From NCBI GenBank assembly GCA_024404065.1, contig JAKSQR010000040.1, positions 1-10,743 on the forward strand: a stretch of 10,743 nucleotides of DNA. Reading direction: 5' to 3'. Within the stretch, counting starts at the first letter, position 1. Every line of letters starts with the position of its first letter. The translations under genes were made by a program, and so were the position numbers. The DNA is from Clostridia bacterium (GTDB lineage Bacteria > Bacillota > Clostridia > Oscillospirales > Acutalibacteraceae). A model generated the notes under the pieces. That model saw only the letters and a program-made list of their open reading frames with translations, had not been told where the DNA came from and made no database searches. Shown piece after piece: positions 1-6,856 of the stretch.

Positions 1-974
1 TCTTCTCTGAAGTAGCTTAAGCCTAAGCTTGCAGGGGGCATATTCTCTCTTTTCTTTCTCATGGATACTACAATAAGTACTATGATAGTAACAATGTAGG
101 GTGCCATTTTGAATATTTCCTGTGAGCTCATTGTAAGGTTAGGAATGTAGTTGTGAATAATGAAAAGTCCGCCGAATATAAATGAGCCAAGAATGCTAAG
201 GCTTGGTTTCCAGACTGCAAATATAACAAGGGCAATAGCAAGCCAGCCTCTGTCACCAAAGCCATCATTTGACCATACGCCGTTAGCATAGTCCATTACG
301 TAGTAAAGACCACCAAGACCTGAAATAACTGAGCCGATTATGGTTGCACCATATTTATATGCAGTAACGTTAATACCTGCTGCATCTGCGGTTGCAGGGC
401 TTTCGCCAACTGCTCTTAAATGCAGACCTGAGCGGCTTCTGTTAAAGTAAAGCGAAGCAAAAATTGCGATTGCAATTGCAAGGTAAGCAAGGAAGCTGTG
501 TGATAAAAAGATTGTGCCAAATGCACCGCATTTTGAGGCAAAGGGGAGTGACTTCTTAAAAATGTTGCTTGTAGCAGAAAGGGCAATAGAAGGAATCTCT
601 GTATTGCCTGAAATTTTAATAAGTGAACCGCCAAAGAAGTTACCAAAGCCAACGCCAAAGGTTGTAAGAGCAAGGCCGGTAACATTCTGATTTGCCCTTA
701 AAGTTACTGTAAGGAAGGCATAAAGTAAACCACATAATGCTGAGCCGATTACTGAGCTAAGTACAGGAACAAGCACTGCGATTACAGGGTTAAAGCTTGC
801 TGCCTTTGTTTCGTAAAAGAATGAGCCGATAACACCGCAAATACCACCTACGTACATTACGCCTGCAGTACCAAGGTTAAGGTGACCGCTTTTTTCTGTA
901 ATTATTTCACCTGTTGAACCGTAAAGAAGGGGAATACTCTGCATAATAGCTCTTTGAATAAATGAAACTATCAT
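1..974 (-). CDS. BMP-type nucleoside ABC importer, second permease (NupQ-like), 3' end cut by window
   Basis: Inner-membrane permease of the BMP/nucleoside ABC importer family, the second of the two permease subunits. I translated 324 codons from ATG at 974. The protein starts MIVSFIQRAIMQSIPLLYG and carries the family segment GEIITEKSGHLNLGTAGVM near residues 22-40. The cytoplasmic coupling-loop motif LRAVGESPATADAAGINV lies around residues 185-202, and GFGDRGWLAIAL around 238-249. The C-terminus runs into MPPASLGLSYFRE, the usual end of this family, so only a few residues and the stop lie beyond the left edge. Many hydrophobic segments indicate a polytopic membrane protein. It starts 2 nt after the stop of the first permease, with a ribosome site AGGAGGAG (983-990) inside that gene's last codons, so the two are translationally coupled. 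Related permeases exist for simple sugars; the neighbouring BMP lipoprotein and xpt favour nucleosides. Confidence 0.93.
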   Translation of the reverse strand, partial: MIVSFIQRAIMQSIPLLYGSTGEIITEKSGHLNLGTAGVMYVGGICGVIGSFFYETKAASFNPVIAVLVPVLSSVIGSALCGLLYAFLTVTLRANQNVTGLALTTFGVGFGNFFGGSLIKISGNTEIPSIALSATSNIFKKSLPFASKCGAFGTIFLSHSFLAYLAIAIAIFASLYFNRSRSGLHLRAVGESPATADAAGINVTAYKYGATIIGSVISGLGGLYYVMDYANGVWSNDGFGDRGWLAIALVIFAVWKPSLSILGSFIFGGLFIIHNYIPNLTMSSQEIFKMAPYIVTIIVLIVVSMRKKRENMPPASLGLSYFRE

Positions 975-976
975 AA

Positions 977-2158
977 TTATTTCTCCTCCTTTCCACGGAA
1001 CATAATTTTGTAATTTATAAAGAATTCACTACCGATAATGAAGAAAAGGATAATACCGGTAATAATTTCTGAAAATGCCTTGTTAAGACCAAACTGAGTT
1101 GAGATTTCGCCTGCACCTTTTTCAAGGAATACAAGCAGGAATGATGTAAGTATCATTGCGAAGGGATTAAACTTTGCAAGCCAGGATACCATAATTGCAG
1201 TAAAGCCTCTGCCTGCTGCAGTATCAGTAGCTACAGTATGGTCAGTACCTGATACAAGAAGGAAGCCTGCAATACCGCAGATAGCACCTGAAAGTATCAT
1301 GGTACGGATAATAACCTTTTTAACATTTACACCAATGTACTTAGCTGTATTTTCACTTTCACCAACAACGCTTAATTCATAGCCATGCTTGCTGGATTTA
1401 AGGTAAACATACATAAATATTGTAATGCCTATAACAACTAAGATATTAAAGAGATATTTGCTTATAATGGGGTTATCACCTAAGGTAGGAAGGTAACCTG
1501 CCTCTGTTGCCTGATTAATAACACCGATTTTACCTGAGCCCTTAGGGTTAGACCAGATGTAGCAAAAATATGAAACAAGCTGAAGTGCAACATAGTTAAG
1601 CATAAGAGTAAAGAGTGTTTCATTAGTATTCCAGAAAGCTTTGAATATAGCAGGTATAACACCCCATATAGCACTTGCAGCAAGGCTGCAAACTATCATA
1701 AGTGGGAAAAGAGCAATAGGGGGAAGCTTATCGCCATATAAAATCATACAGCTTGCAGTAGCAAGACCGCCTACAAGCACCTGACCTTCAGCACCGATAT
1801 TCCAGAATTTCATCTTGAAAGCAGGTGTAACTGCAAGAGAAATACAAAGGAGAATTGCTGAATTCTGAAGGAAGGACCAGAGATTTCTGTTCTTAGTAAT
1901 AAAAATGGTTAAGTAGCTCTTATCACTTGTTGCAGCAAAATTTTTAACCTTATCAAAGCCAAAAGCGCCATTAAGCATAGCTTTATATACGTCAATGGGA
2001 TTAAGCTTTGTAAAAATGAATGTGATTATGCCACAAACAATAAGACCAAGTACAATAGCAAGCACTCTTATAAGTGCGCTTTTCCAGAATGGGAAATTTG
2101 TTTTGGTACGTTTTACCACGTGAAAGAGAGGCTCACGGGTTTTAGCATTATTACTCAT
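977..2158 (-). CDS. BMP-type nucleoside ABC importer, first permease (NupP-like)
   Basis: Polytopic membrane permease of 393 residues, the larger permease of the importer. Visible family features are a first membrane helix at about 29-50, the motif FWNIGAEGQVLVGG at 118-131, NTNETLFTLMLNYVA at 177-191, and the ATPase-coupling loop GYELSVVGESENTAKYIGVNV at 259-279. A further motif is GRGFTAIMVSWLAKFNP at 316-332. These are hallmarks of the nucleoside-type BPD_transp_2 family. The first 25 residues are a charged cytoplasmic tail. The ATG overlaps the end of the ATPase gene by 8 nt (ATGAGTAA). Its ribosome site AGGAGGT (2166-2172) is encoded in the ATPase codons, so translation is coupled. With the neighbouring permease it should form the membrane heterodimer. 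Substrate is inferred from family and context, not shown. Confidence 0.95.
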   Translation of the reverse strand: MSNNAKTREPLFHVVKRTKTNFPFWKSALIRVLAIVLGLIVCGIITFIFTKLNPIDVYKAMLNGAFGFDKVKNFAATSDKSYLTIFITKNRNLWSFLQNSAILLCISLAVTPAFKMKFWNIGAEGQVLVGGLATASCMILYGDKLPPIALFPLMIVCSLAASAIWGVIPAIFKAFWNTNETLFTLMLNYVALQLVSYFCYIWSNPKGSGKIGVINQATEAGYLPTLGDNPIISKYLFNILVVIGITIFMYVYLKSSKHGYELSVVGESENTAKYIGVNVKKVIIRTMILSGAICGIAGFLLVSGTDHTVATDTAAGRGFTAIMVSWLAKFNPFAMILTSFLLVFLEKGAGEISTQFGLNKAFSEIITGIILFFIIGSEFFINYKIMFRGKEEK

Positions 2159-3689
2159 TGCCCTTACCTCCTTTAGTGTTTTGTGTCATAAGCAGACCAA
2201 CCTCTTCTTTAGTGGTTGTTCTTGCATCAACAATACCAGAAATGCAGCCTGATGATAATACAAGTATTCTGTCGCAAAGGTCAAGAAGTACATCTAAATC
2301 TTCGCCAACAAATATAACTGCTGTGCCATTCTTTTTCTCATTATTAAGAATGTTGTAGATAAGATATGATGAGTTAATATCAAGACCTCTTACAGGGTAA
2401 GCAGCCATAAGCACAGTAGGTGAGGAGGAAATTTCACGACCAACAAGTACCTTCTGTACATTACCGCCTGAAAGCCTTCTTACAGGTGTAGATGCTGATG
2501 GGGTAACAACCTCAAGGTCATTAATGATTTTTTCAGCAAGCTCTTTAGGCTTCTTTCTCTGAAGGAAAGCTGTTTTACCTTTTCTGTAGCTACGGAGCAT
2601 CATATTATCAACAATGTCCATATTACCTACAAGACCCATACCAAGTCTGTCTTCAGGTACAAATGAAAGACGAACACCAAGCTCTCTTATCTGCATAGGA
2701 GTTTTATTTCTCAGGTTTTCAGTTTTACCATCTTTAGGGTTGATGTATGAAATGTTGCCTTCATTCAGTTTCTGTAAACCTGCAATAGCTTCAAGCAACT
2801 CTTTCTGACCGCTGCCTGCAATACCTGCAATGCCAAGAATTTCGCCGCTTTTTGCGGAGAAGCTGATGTTATCAAGCACCTTAATACCATCTCTGTTTGT
2901 AACATTAAGGTTTTCAATTACAAGCCTGTCCTGAGAATTCTCGGGCTCACTTCTGTCTATATCAAGCACAACCTTTTTGCCTACCATCATTTCAGTAAGC
3001 TCAGATTCGTTTGTTTCGCTTGTGGTTACTGTGCCTATATATTCACCCTTACGAAGTACTGCAACATGGTCAGAGATTGAAAGCACTTCATGAAGCTTGT
3101 GGGTAATAATTATAATAGATTTGCCGTCTTTCTTCATATTGCGTAAAACGGCAAAGAGCTTCTCAGTTTCCTGTGGTGTTAAAACTGCAGTAGGCTCATC
3201 AAGTATAAGAATATCTGCGCCTTTAAAAAGAACCTTTATAATTTCAACTGTCTGCTTTTCAGATACAGACATATCATAAATCTTTTTGTTGGGGTCTAAT
3301 TCAAAACCATACTGGTCACATATTGCCTTAATCTGAGCAATTGACTTTTTAAGGCTGTATTTACCATCGTCATCCATACCAAGTATGATATTCTGAGCAG
3401 CAGTAAATACCTCAACCAGCTTGTAGTGCTGATGAATCATACCTATTTTATAGTCAAAGGCGTCTTTAGGGGAGCGGATAACAACCTCTTTACCATCAAT
3501 CATTATCTGACCATGATCAGGGAAATAAATACCTGATATCATATTCATAAGGGTAGTTTTGCCGCTTCCGTTTTCGCCTAAGATAGATAAGATTTCGCCC
3601 TTATCTACTGAAAGGCAAACGTCTTTGTTAGCCACAACGTTACCAAAGGTTTTTGTTATGTTTTTTAATTCAATTGCGGGTGTTGCCAT
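2151..3689 (-). CDS. BMP-type nucleoside ABC importer, double ATP-binding subunit (NupO-like)
   Basis: Cytoplasmic ATPase of 512 residues with two fused ABC domains that powers the importer. Domain 1 has Walker A GENGSGKTT (38-46), Q-loop Gln87, a divergent signature MSVSEKQ (140-146), Walker B LILDEPTAVL (161-170) and switch His197. Domain 2 is degenerate. Its Walker A position reads GIAGSGQK (289-296) with Gln in place of the lysine, the Q-loop is VPEDR (344-348), the Walker B acidic pair is replaced by Ala430-Tyr431, and the switch His is Glu463. Domain 2 keeps an intact signature LSGGN (406-410). Degeneracy of the second domain is normal for this family (RbsA/NupO type). Start ATG 3689 has GAGGTG 6 nt upstream. 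A terminator and a gap of about 135 nt separate it from the lipoprotein gene; the next permease overlaps its stop. Confidence 0.95.
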   Translation of the reverse strand: MATPAIELKNITKTFGNVVANKDVCLSVDKGEILSILGENGSGKTTLMNMISGIYFPDHGQIMIDGKEVVIRSPKDAFDYKIGMIHQHYKLVEVFTAAQNIILGMDDDGKYSLKKSIAQIKAICDQYGFELDPNKKIYDMSVSEKQTVEIIKVLFKGADILILDEPTAVLTPQETEKLFAVLRNMKKDGKSIIIITHKLHEVLSISDHVAVLRKGEYIGTVTTSETNESELTEMMVGKKVVLDIDRSEPENSQDRLVIENLNVTNRDGIKVLDNISFSAKSGEILGIAGIAGSGQKELLEAIAGLQKLNEGNISYINPKDGKTENLRNKTPMQIRELGVRLSFVPEDRLGMGLVGNMDIVDNMMLRSYRKGKTAFLQRKKPKELAEKIINDLEVVTPSASTPVRRLSGGNVQKVLVGREISSSPTVLMAAYPVRGLDINSSYLIYNILNNEKKNGTAVIFVGEDLDVLLDLCDRILVLSSGCISGIVDARTTTKEEVGLLMTQNTKGGKGNE

Positions 3690-3779
3690 ATATTCACCTC
3701 ATTTATAGCTTTAGCATTCAGAACAGTAAAACTGAAATTTTATTCTTCTGAGTGTTAAAAATTATCTCATTATAAAATC

Positions 3780-3809
3780 AAAAATCAGGCGGGGGATAAA
3801 ACCCCGCCT
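3780..3809 (-). terminator. Rho-independent terminator between lipoprotein and ATPase genes
   Basis: A perfect 8-bp GC-rich inverted repeat (AGGCGGGG at 3787-3794 with CCCCGCCT at 3802-3809) with a 7-nt loop lies 15 nt after the lipoprotein stop. Read on the minus strand, the stem is followed by GATTTTTG, a T-run interrupted at its start. It probably terminates much of the xpt-lipoprotein transcript and lets a fraction through to the ATPase and permease genes. I found no convincing separate promoter downstream, which supports partial read-through. Confidence 0.8.
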
Positions 3810-3824
3810 TTTAATATGCTTTAA

Positions 3825-5042
3825 TTAGAAAGCCTCGTTGAGGTAGTTGATACCATCAATCTTGATTGCAAAGTAAGGAGCTGAACGGAACTCACTCTCA
3901 TGGAAGTAACCGTCAGAAACTACTTCTGTATCAGGAGTATAAGCTTCGTCTGTATCAACGTCTGCCATGTAGCTGTCAAGAACCTTGCCGTCTACTGTGA
4001 ATGTAGCAGTGTCAAATACGTGAATTTCGCCTGCTTCAAGAGCTGCCTTAACTTCTTCAAGCTTAGCAACTGTGCCAGCAGCAGCAACATCTTCGTTTAC
4101 TTCTGTAAGCTCAACTGAACCAGTACCGATTGTACCTACAAAGTCGTTATCGATTTCTTTGCCTTCAAGTACGCAGTAAATGATGTGCTCAAAGTAGGGT
4201 TCCCAGTTAATTCTTGAAGATACGATGAATGTGTTGGGAGCAACAGACTTTGTTGAACCATTGTAAGAAACGTTGGGAACACCAGCGTTTTCGCAAGCTG
4301 TGGGAGCGCCCATTGAGTCAGCGTGCTGGCTGATAAGCTTACAACCGCCATTGATAAGCTTTGTTGCAGCTTCCTTCTCCTGAGTTTCATCATACCATGA
4401 GCCTGTGAACTGAACATCCATAGTAACTGTAGGACATACAGACTTAGCACCAAGATAGAATGATGTGAAACCAGAAACAACTTCTGCGTAAGTGTAAGCA
4501 CCAACGTAACCCATCTTAGCTTCGTCAGCTGTGAATTCACCAGCTTCGATCATTTCGTTAAGCTTAAGACCTGCAGCAACGCCTGCAAGATATCTGCCTT
4601 CGTAAATAGCAGCAAATGCGTTGTGGAAGTTAGTAAGGTCAGATGTGTGAGACTGAGTACCTGTTGCGTGGCAGAACTGAACATCAGGATATTCCTTAGC
4701 TGCCTGCATAAGATAGCTTTCATGGCTGAATGAATCAGCGAATACGAGAGAGCAACCCATATCAGCAAGGTCAACAGCTGCTTCATAGCATTCGTTTGTT
4801 TCGGGGATATTTGTCTTCTGAATGTACTCTACGCCAAGGGTTTCACAAGCTGCCTTAGCGCCTTCGATGAAGTTCTTATCATAAGTAGAGTTTTCATCGT
4901 GAAGGAAAATGAAACCAACCTTAAGCTTTTCAGCAGGAACAGGTGTGTTGCCATCGCCTTCGCTTGGTGTCTTTGTGCCGCAAGCAGCAAATAAACCAAG
5001 TACGAGTACGAGTGAAAGTACGATTGCGAGAATCTTTTTCAT
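3825..5042 (-). CDS. BMP-family (PnrA-like) substrate-binding lipoprotein, NupN-like
   Basis: Lipid-anchored extracytoplasmic binding protein of the nucleoside importer, 405 residues from the chosen start. Residues 1-21 form a lipoprotein signal: a short MKK head, a hydrophobic core and the lipobox LFAAC, with Cys21 as lipidation site. A Gly/Thr/Ser/Pro linker follows, and the mature fold begins at KVGFIFLHDE (41-50). The BMP motif FHNAFAAIYEGRYLAGVAAG (139-158) identifies the family, whose characterised members (TmpC, PnrA, NupN) bind purine nucleosides. ATG 5042 is preferred over an in-frame ATG at 5078. It has GGAGGT (5049-5054) with a 6-nt spacer and places the signal peptide at the N-terminus, whereas 5078 has no ribosome site. 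It lies 39 nt downstream of xpt with no terminator between, so it is probably co-transcribed from the xpt promoter. Confidence 0.95.
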   Translation of the reverse strand: MKKILAIVLSLVLVLGLFAACGTKTPSEGDGNTPVPAEKLKVGFIFLHDENSTYDKNFIEGAKAACETLGVEYIQKTNIPETNECYEAAVDLADMGCSLVFADSFSHESYLMQAAKEYPDVQFCHATGTQSHTSDLTNFHNAFAAIYEGRYLAGVAAGLKLNEMIEAGEFTADEAKMGYVGAYTYAEVVSGFTSFYLGAKSVCPTVTMDVQFTGSWYDETQEKEAATKLINGGCKLISQHADSMGAPTACENAGVPNVSYNGSTKSVAPNTFIVSSRINWEPYFEHIIYCVLEGKEIDNDFVGTIGTGSVELTEVNEDVAAAGTVAKLEEVKAALEAGEIHVFDTATFTVDGKVLDSYMADVDTDEAYTPDTEVVSDGYFHESEFRSAPYFAIKIDGINYLNEAF

Positions 5043-5048
5043 AAAATT

Positions 5049-5054
5049 ACCTCC
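5049..5054 (-). promoter_or_regulatory. Ribosome binding site fixing the lipoprotein start
   Basis: GGAGGT on the minus strand, 6 nt before ATG 5042. It decides the start in favour of a signal peptide at residue 1 rather than a 12-residue N-terminal extension. Confidence 0.85.
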
Positions 5055-5081
5055 AATTTTATTAAATGCTTTACGCATTGA

Positions 5082-5651
5082 TTAACCAAATGAAATTATG
5101 CCGTTTTCAATAGAATTGATTACAGCAAGGGACTCAACGTGAAGCCCCATAGCTCTGAGCTCTTTACCACCGGGCTGGAAGCCTTTTTCTACACAGATGC
5201 CTACACCCTCAACAGTAGCGCCTGCCTGCTCTGCTATATGGCAAAGACCTTTTACTGCACCGCCGTTTGCAAGGAAGTCATCTATAATAAGTATATGGTC
5301 ATCAGGACCAAGATATTTGCGTGAAATACCAATCTGTGTGGTAATGCCTTTAGTAAAAGAGAAAACCTCACCGGCATAAATATCGTTACCTACATTTCTG
5401 TGCATACCTTTTTTGGCAAAAACAACAGGCACATCAAAATACTGTGCTACTATGCAGGCAATACCAATGCCAGAGGCTTCAATAGTAACTATTTTGTTAA
5501 TGTTTTCATTTGCGAAAAGTCTTTTGAATTCTTTGCCTATTTCGTTAAGAAGTGAAACATCAATCTGATGGTTAAGGAACATATCTACCTTAACTATATC
5601 GTTGCCGATTATTTCACCCTGCTGCTGAATTCTCTCTTCAAGAAGCTGCAT
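5082..5651 (-). CDS. xpt: Xanthine phosphoribosyltransferase
   Basis: Cytoplasmic purine salvage enzyme of 189 residues that converts xanthine plus PRPP to XMP; in many bacteria it also accepts guanine less efficiently. The N-terminal stretch KVDMFLNHQID (21-31), the segment KIVTIEASGIGIA (53-65) and the PRPP loop LIIDDFLANGGA (121-132) align closely with B. subtilis Xpt. Asn27 and Lys156, positions associated with purine binding in that enzyme, are conserved; position 20 is Val rather than Leu. Length agrees with the family (about 190). The start is ATG 5651 with GGAGGT (5661-5666) 9 nt upstream. An earlier in-frame ATG at 5684 would sit at the predicted transcription start and lacks a ribosome site. 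It heads a probable unit with the nucleoside importer, linking uptake to salvage. Confidence 0.95.
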   Translation of the reverse strand: MQLLEERIQQQGEIIGNDIVKVDMFLNHQIDVSLLNEIGKEFKRLFANENINKIVTIEASGIGIACIVAQYFDVPVVFAKKGMHRNVGNDIYAGEVFSFTKGITTQIGISRKYLGPDDHILIIDDFLANGGAVKGLCHIAEQAGATVEGVGICVEKGFQPGGKELRAMGLHVESLAVINSIENGIISFG

Positions 5652-5660
5652 TTTAGAAGT

Positions 5661-5666
5661 ACCTCC
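5661..5666 (-). promoter_or_regulatory. Ribosome binding site fixing the xpt start
   Basis: GGAGGT with a 9-nt spacer to ATG 5651. This choice gives the 189-residue product expected for Xpt and removes an 11-residue extension that would begin at about the transcription start. Confidence 0.85.
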
Positions 5667-5688
5667 GAAAATGAAAAATATCAAATTT

Positions 5689-5717
5689 ATTATATTCTAA
5701 ATAAATATAAAAATCAA
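5689..5717 (-). promoter_or_regulatory. Sigma-A-type promoter for xpt and the nucleoside importer
   Basis: On the minus strand: -35 TTGATT (5712-5717), a spacer of exactly 17 nt, and -10 TATAAT (5689-5694). Predicted transcription starts near 5682, leaving a leader of about 30 nt before the xpt ATG. That is too short for a purine riboswitch. A 10-bp palindrome ATAAATTTAT (5727-5736) lies just upstream of the -35 and could be an AT-rich UP element or operator, but in such AT-rich DNA this is weak evidence. Confidence 0.75.
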
Positions 5718-5752
5718 TAATAAATGATAAATTTATGAAACTGATTTTCAGC

Positions 5753-6856
5753 TTATAATCTGTCAGTAAGCTCACAAATAACAGAGTTTGATAAAAGAAA
5801 CCCTTCTGGTGTCAGAGCAAAGCCATTTTCAGTTAAATTCAATAAATTTTTGTCTTGTAAAAATCTGCAATAATCAATAAATCCGTCATTAAAATTATAG
5901 GAATATTTTTGCTTTATATCGCAGAAATTTATACCTTTGCTGAGCCTTAATCCAAGCATGATATATTCCTCAAGGCTGCCACCTTTGTCGTCATAAATAA
6001 GCTCAGGCTCACTTATAAATTTATTGATATCATTATCATAATATAATCTTTTGCCATCTATAAACGAATGGGCAGAGGGGCCTATACCAAGGTATTCCTT
6101 ACATTCCCAGTATTTACAGTTGTGTTTGCTTTCGTAACCAGGGAGTGAAAAATTTGAGATTTCGTAATGGTTAAATCCGTTATTTCTCAGCGTTTCACTT
6201 ACTGTAAGGTACATATCACTTACAGTATCTTCGTCAGGTAATATGAGCTTATCTCTGTTTTTGCCAAAGTAGGTGTTATCTTCAATTTTAAGAAGATATG
6301 CGCTTATATGTTTTACACCTGAGTTTATACAAAAGCTTACTGATTCATTAAGGCTTTCAATAGTCTGATAAGGTATGCCAAGCATTAAATCAAGTGAAAT
6401 ATTATCTATGCCTGCCTTATGACATTTGTTAATTGCATTTAATACCTCTTCTTTGCCTGAAAGCCTGCCAAGTGCTTTTCTTTCACCATCAACTGCGCTT
6501 TGAAGACCCATTGATATTCTGTTTACACCAGCAGAAGCAAGTACATCAAAATCAAATATGCTGTTTTCCCTGCCTGTGTCAGACGGATTACATTCTACTG
6601 TAATTTCGCAGTTATCAGTATGGCTTACAACACTTAATATTTCAGCAATTTCTTGGGATTTAAGCTGGCTTGGAGTACCTCCGCCAAAATAAACAGTATC
6701 AAATATACAATCCGATTTCTGAATCTCTCTTTTTACTGCTTCAATATATTCCTGCTTTAACCCTTCATCAATCCTCATTGAGTAAAAATCGCAGTAGGGG
6801 CATTTACTCCTGCAAAAGGGGATGTGAATGTATAATCCTATTGGTTTATCAGTCAT
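5753..6856 (-). CDS. hemW: Radical SAM heme chaperone HemW (formerly called HemN-like)
   Basis: Predicted cytoplasmic radical-SAM-family heme chaperone, 367 residues, close to the usual 370-380. The iron-sulfur cluster cysteines are Cys15, Cys19 and Cys22 in IPFCRSKCPYCDFY. The SAM-binding GGGTPS is at 58-63, and the HNxxYW motif typical of HemW occurs as HNCKYW before the conserved segment EYLGIGPSAHSF. The CxxxCxxC spacing without a following fourth cysteine, plus HNxxYW, favours HemW over coproporphyrinogen dehydrogenase HemN. I start it at ATG 6856, which overlaps the lepA stop by 8 nt (ATGACTGA). ATG 6862 is an equally possible start two residues earlier. Neither has a good ribosome site, so translation is probably coupled to lepA. 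The lepA-hemW pairing is common in Firmicutes. Confidence 0.93.
   Translation of the reverse strand: MTDKPIGLYIHIPFCRSKCPYCDFYSMRIDEGLKQEYIEAVKREIQKSDCIFDTVYFGGGTPSQLKSQEIAEILSVVSHTDNCEITVECNPSDTGRENSIFDFDVLASAGVNRISMGLQSAVDGERKALGRLSGKEEVLNAINKCHKAGIDNISLDLMLGIPYQTIESLNESVSFCINSGVKHISAYLLKIEDNTYFGKNRDKLILPDEDTVSDMYLTVSETLRNNGFNHYEISNFSLPGYESKHNCKYWECKEYLGIGPSAHSFIDGKRLYYDNDINKFISEPELIYDDKGGSLEEYIMLGLRLSKGINFCDIKQKYSYNFNDGFIDYCRFLQDKNLLNLTENGFALTPEGFLLSNSVICELTDRL

Noticed and set aside
3690..3780. A separate promoter for the ATPase and permease genes.
   Set aside because: The -10-like TATAAT near 3773 has no -35 partner, and a TATAAA near 3704 would start transcription inside the ribosome site.
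5066..5078. Small inverted repeat ATGC/GCAT between xpt and the lipoprotein gene as a terminator.
   Set aside because: Only 4 bp, no T-run and overlapping a possible ATG; too weak to stop transcription.
5652..5752. A purine riboswitch upstream of xpt.
   Set aside because: The predicted leader is about 30 nt, and I see none of the conserved core or loop sequences of the purine aptamer.
5742..5752. Short hairpin after hemW (CTGA/TCAG) as a terminator.
   Set aside because: Four base pairs with a 3-nt loop and no proper T-run; read-through into xpt from lepA-hemW is therefore possible.
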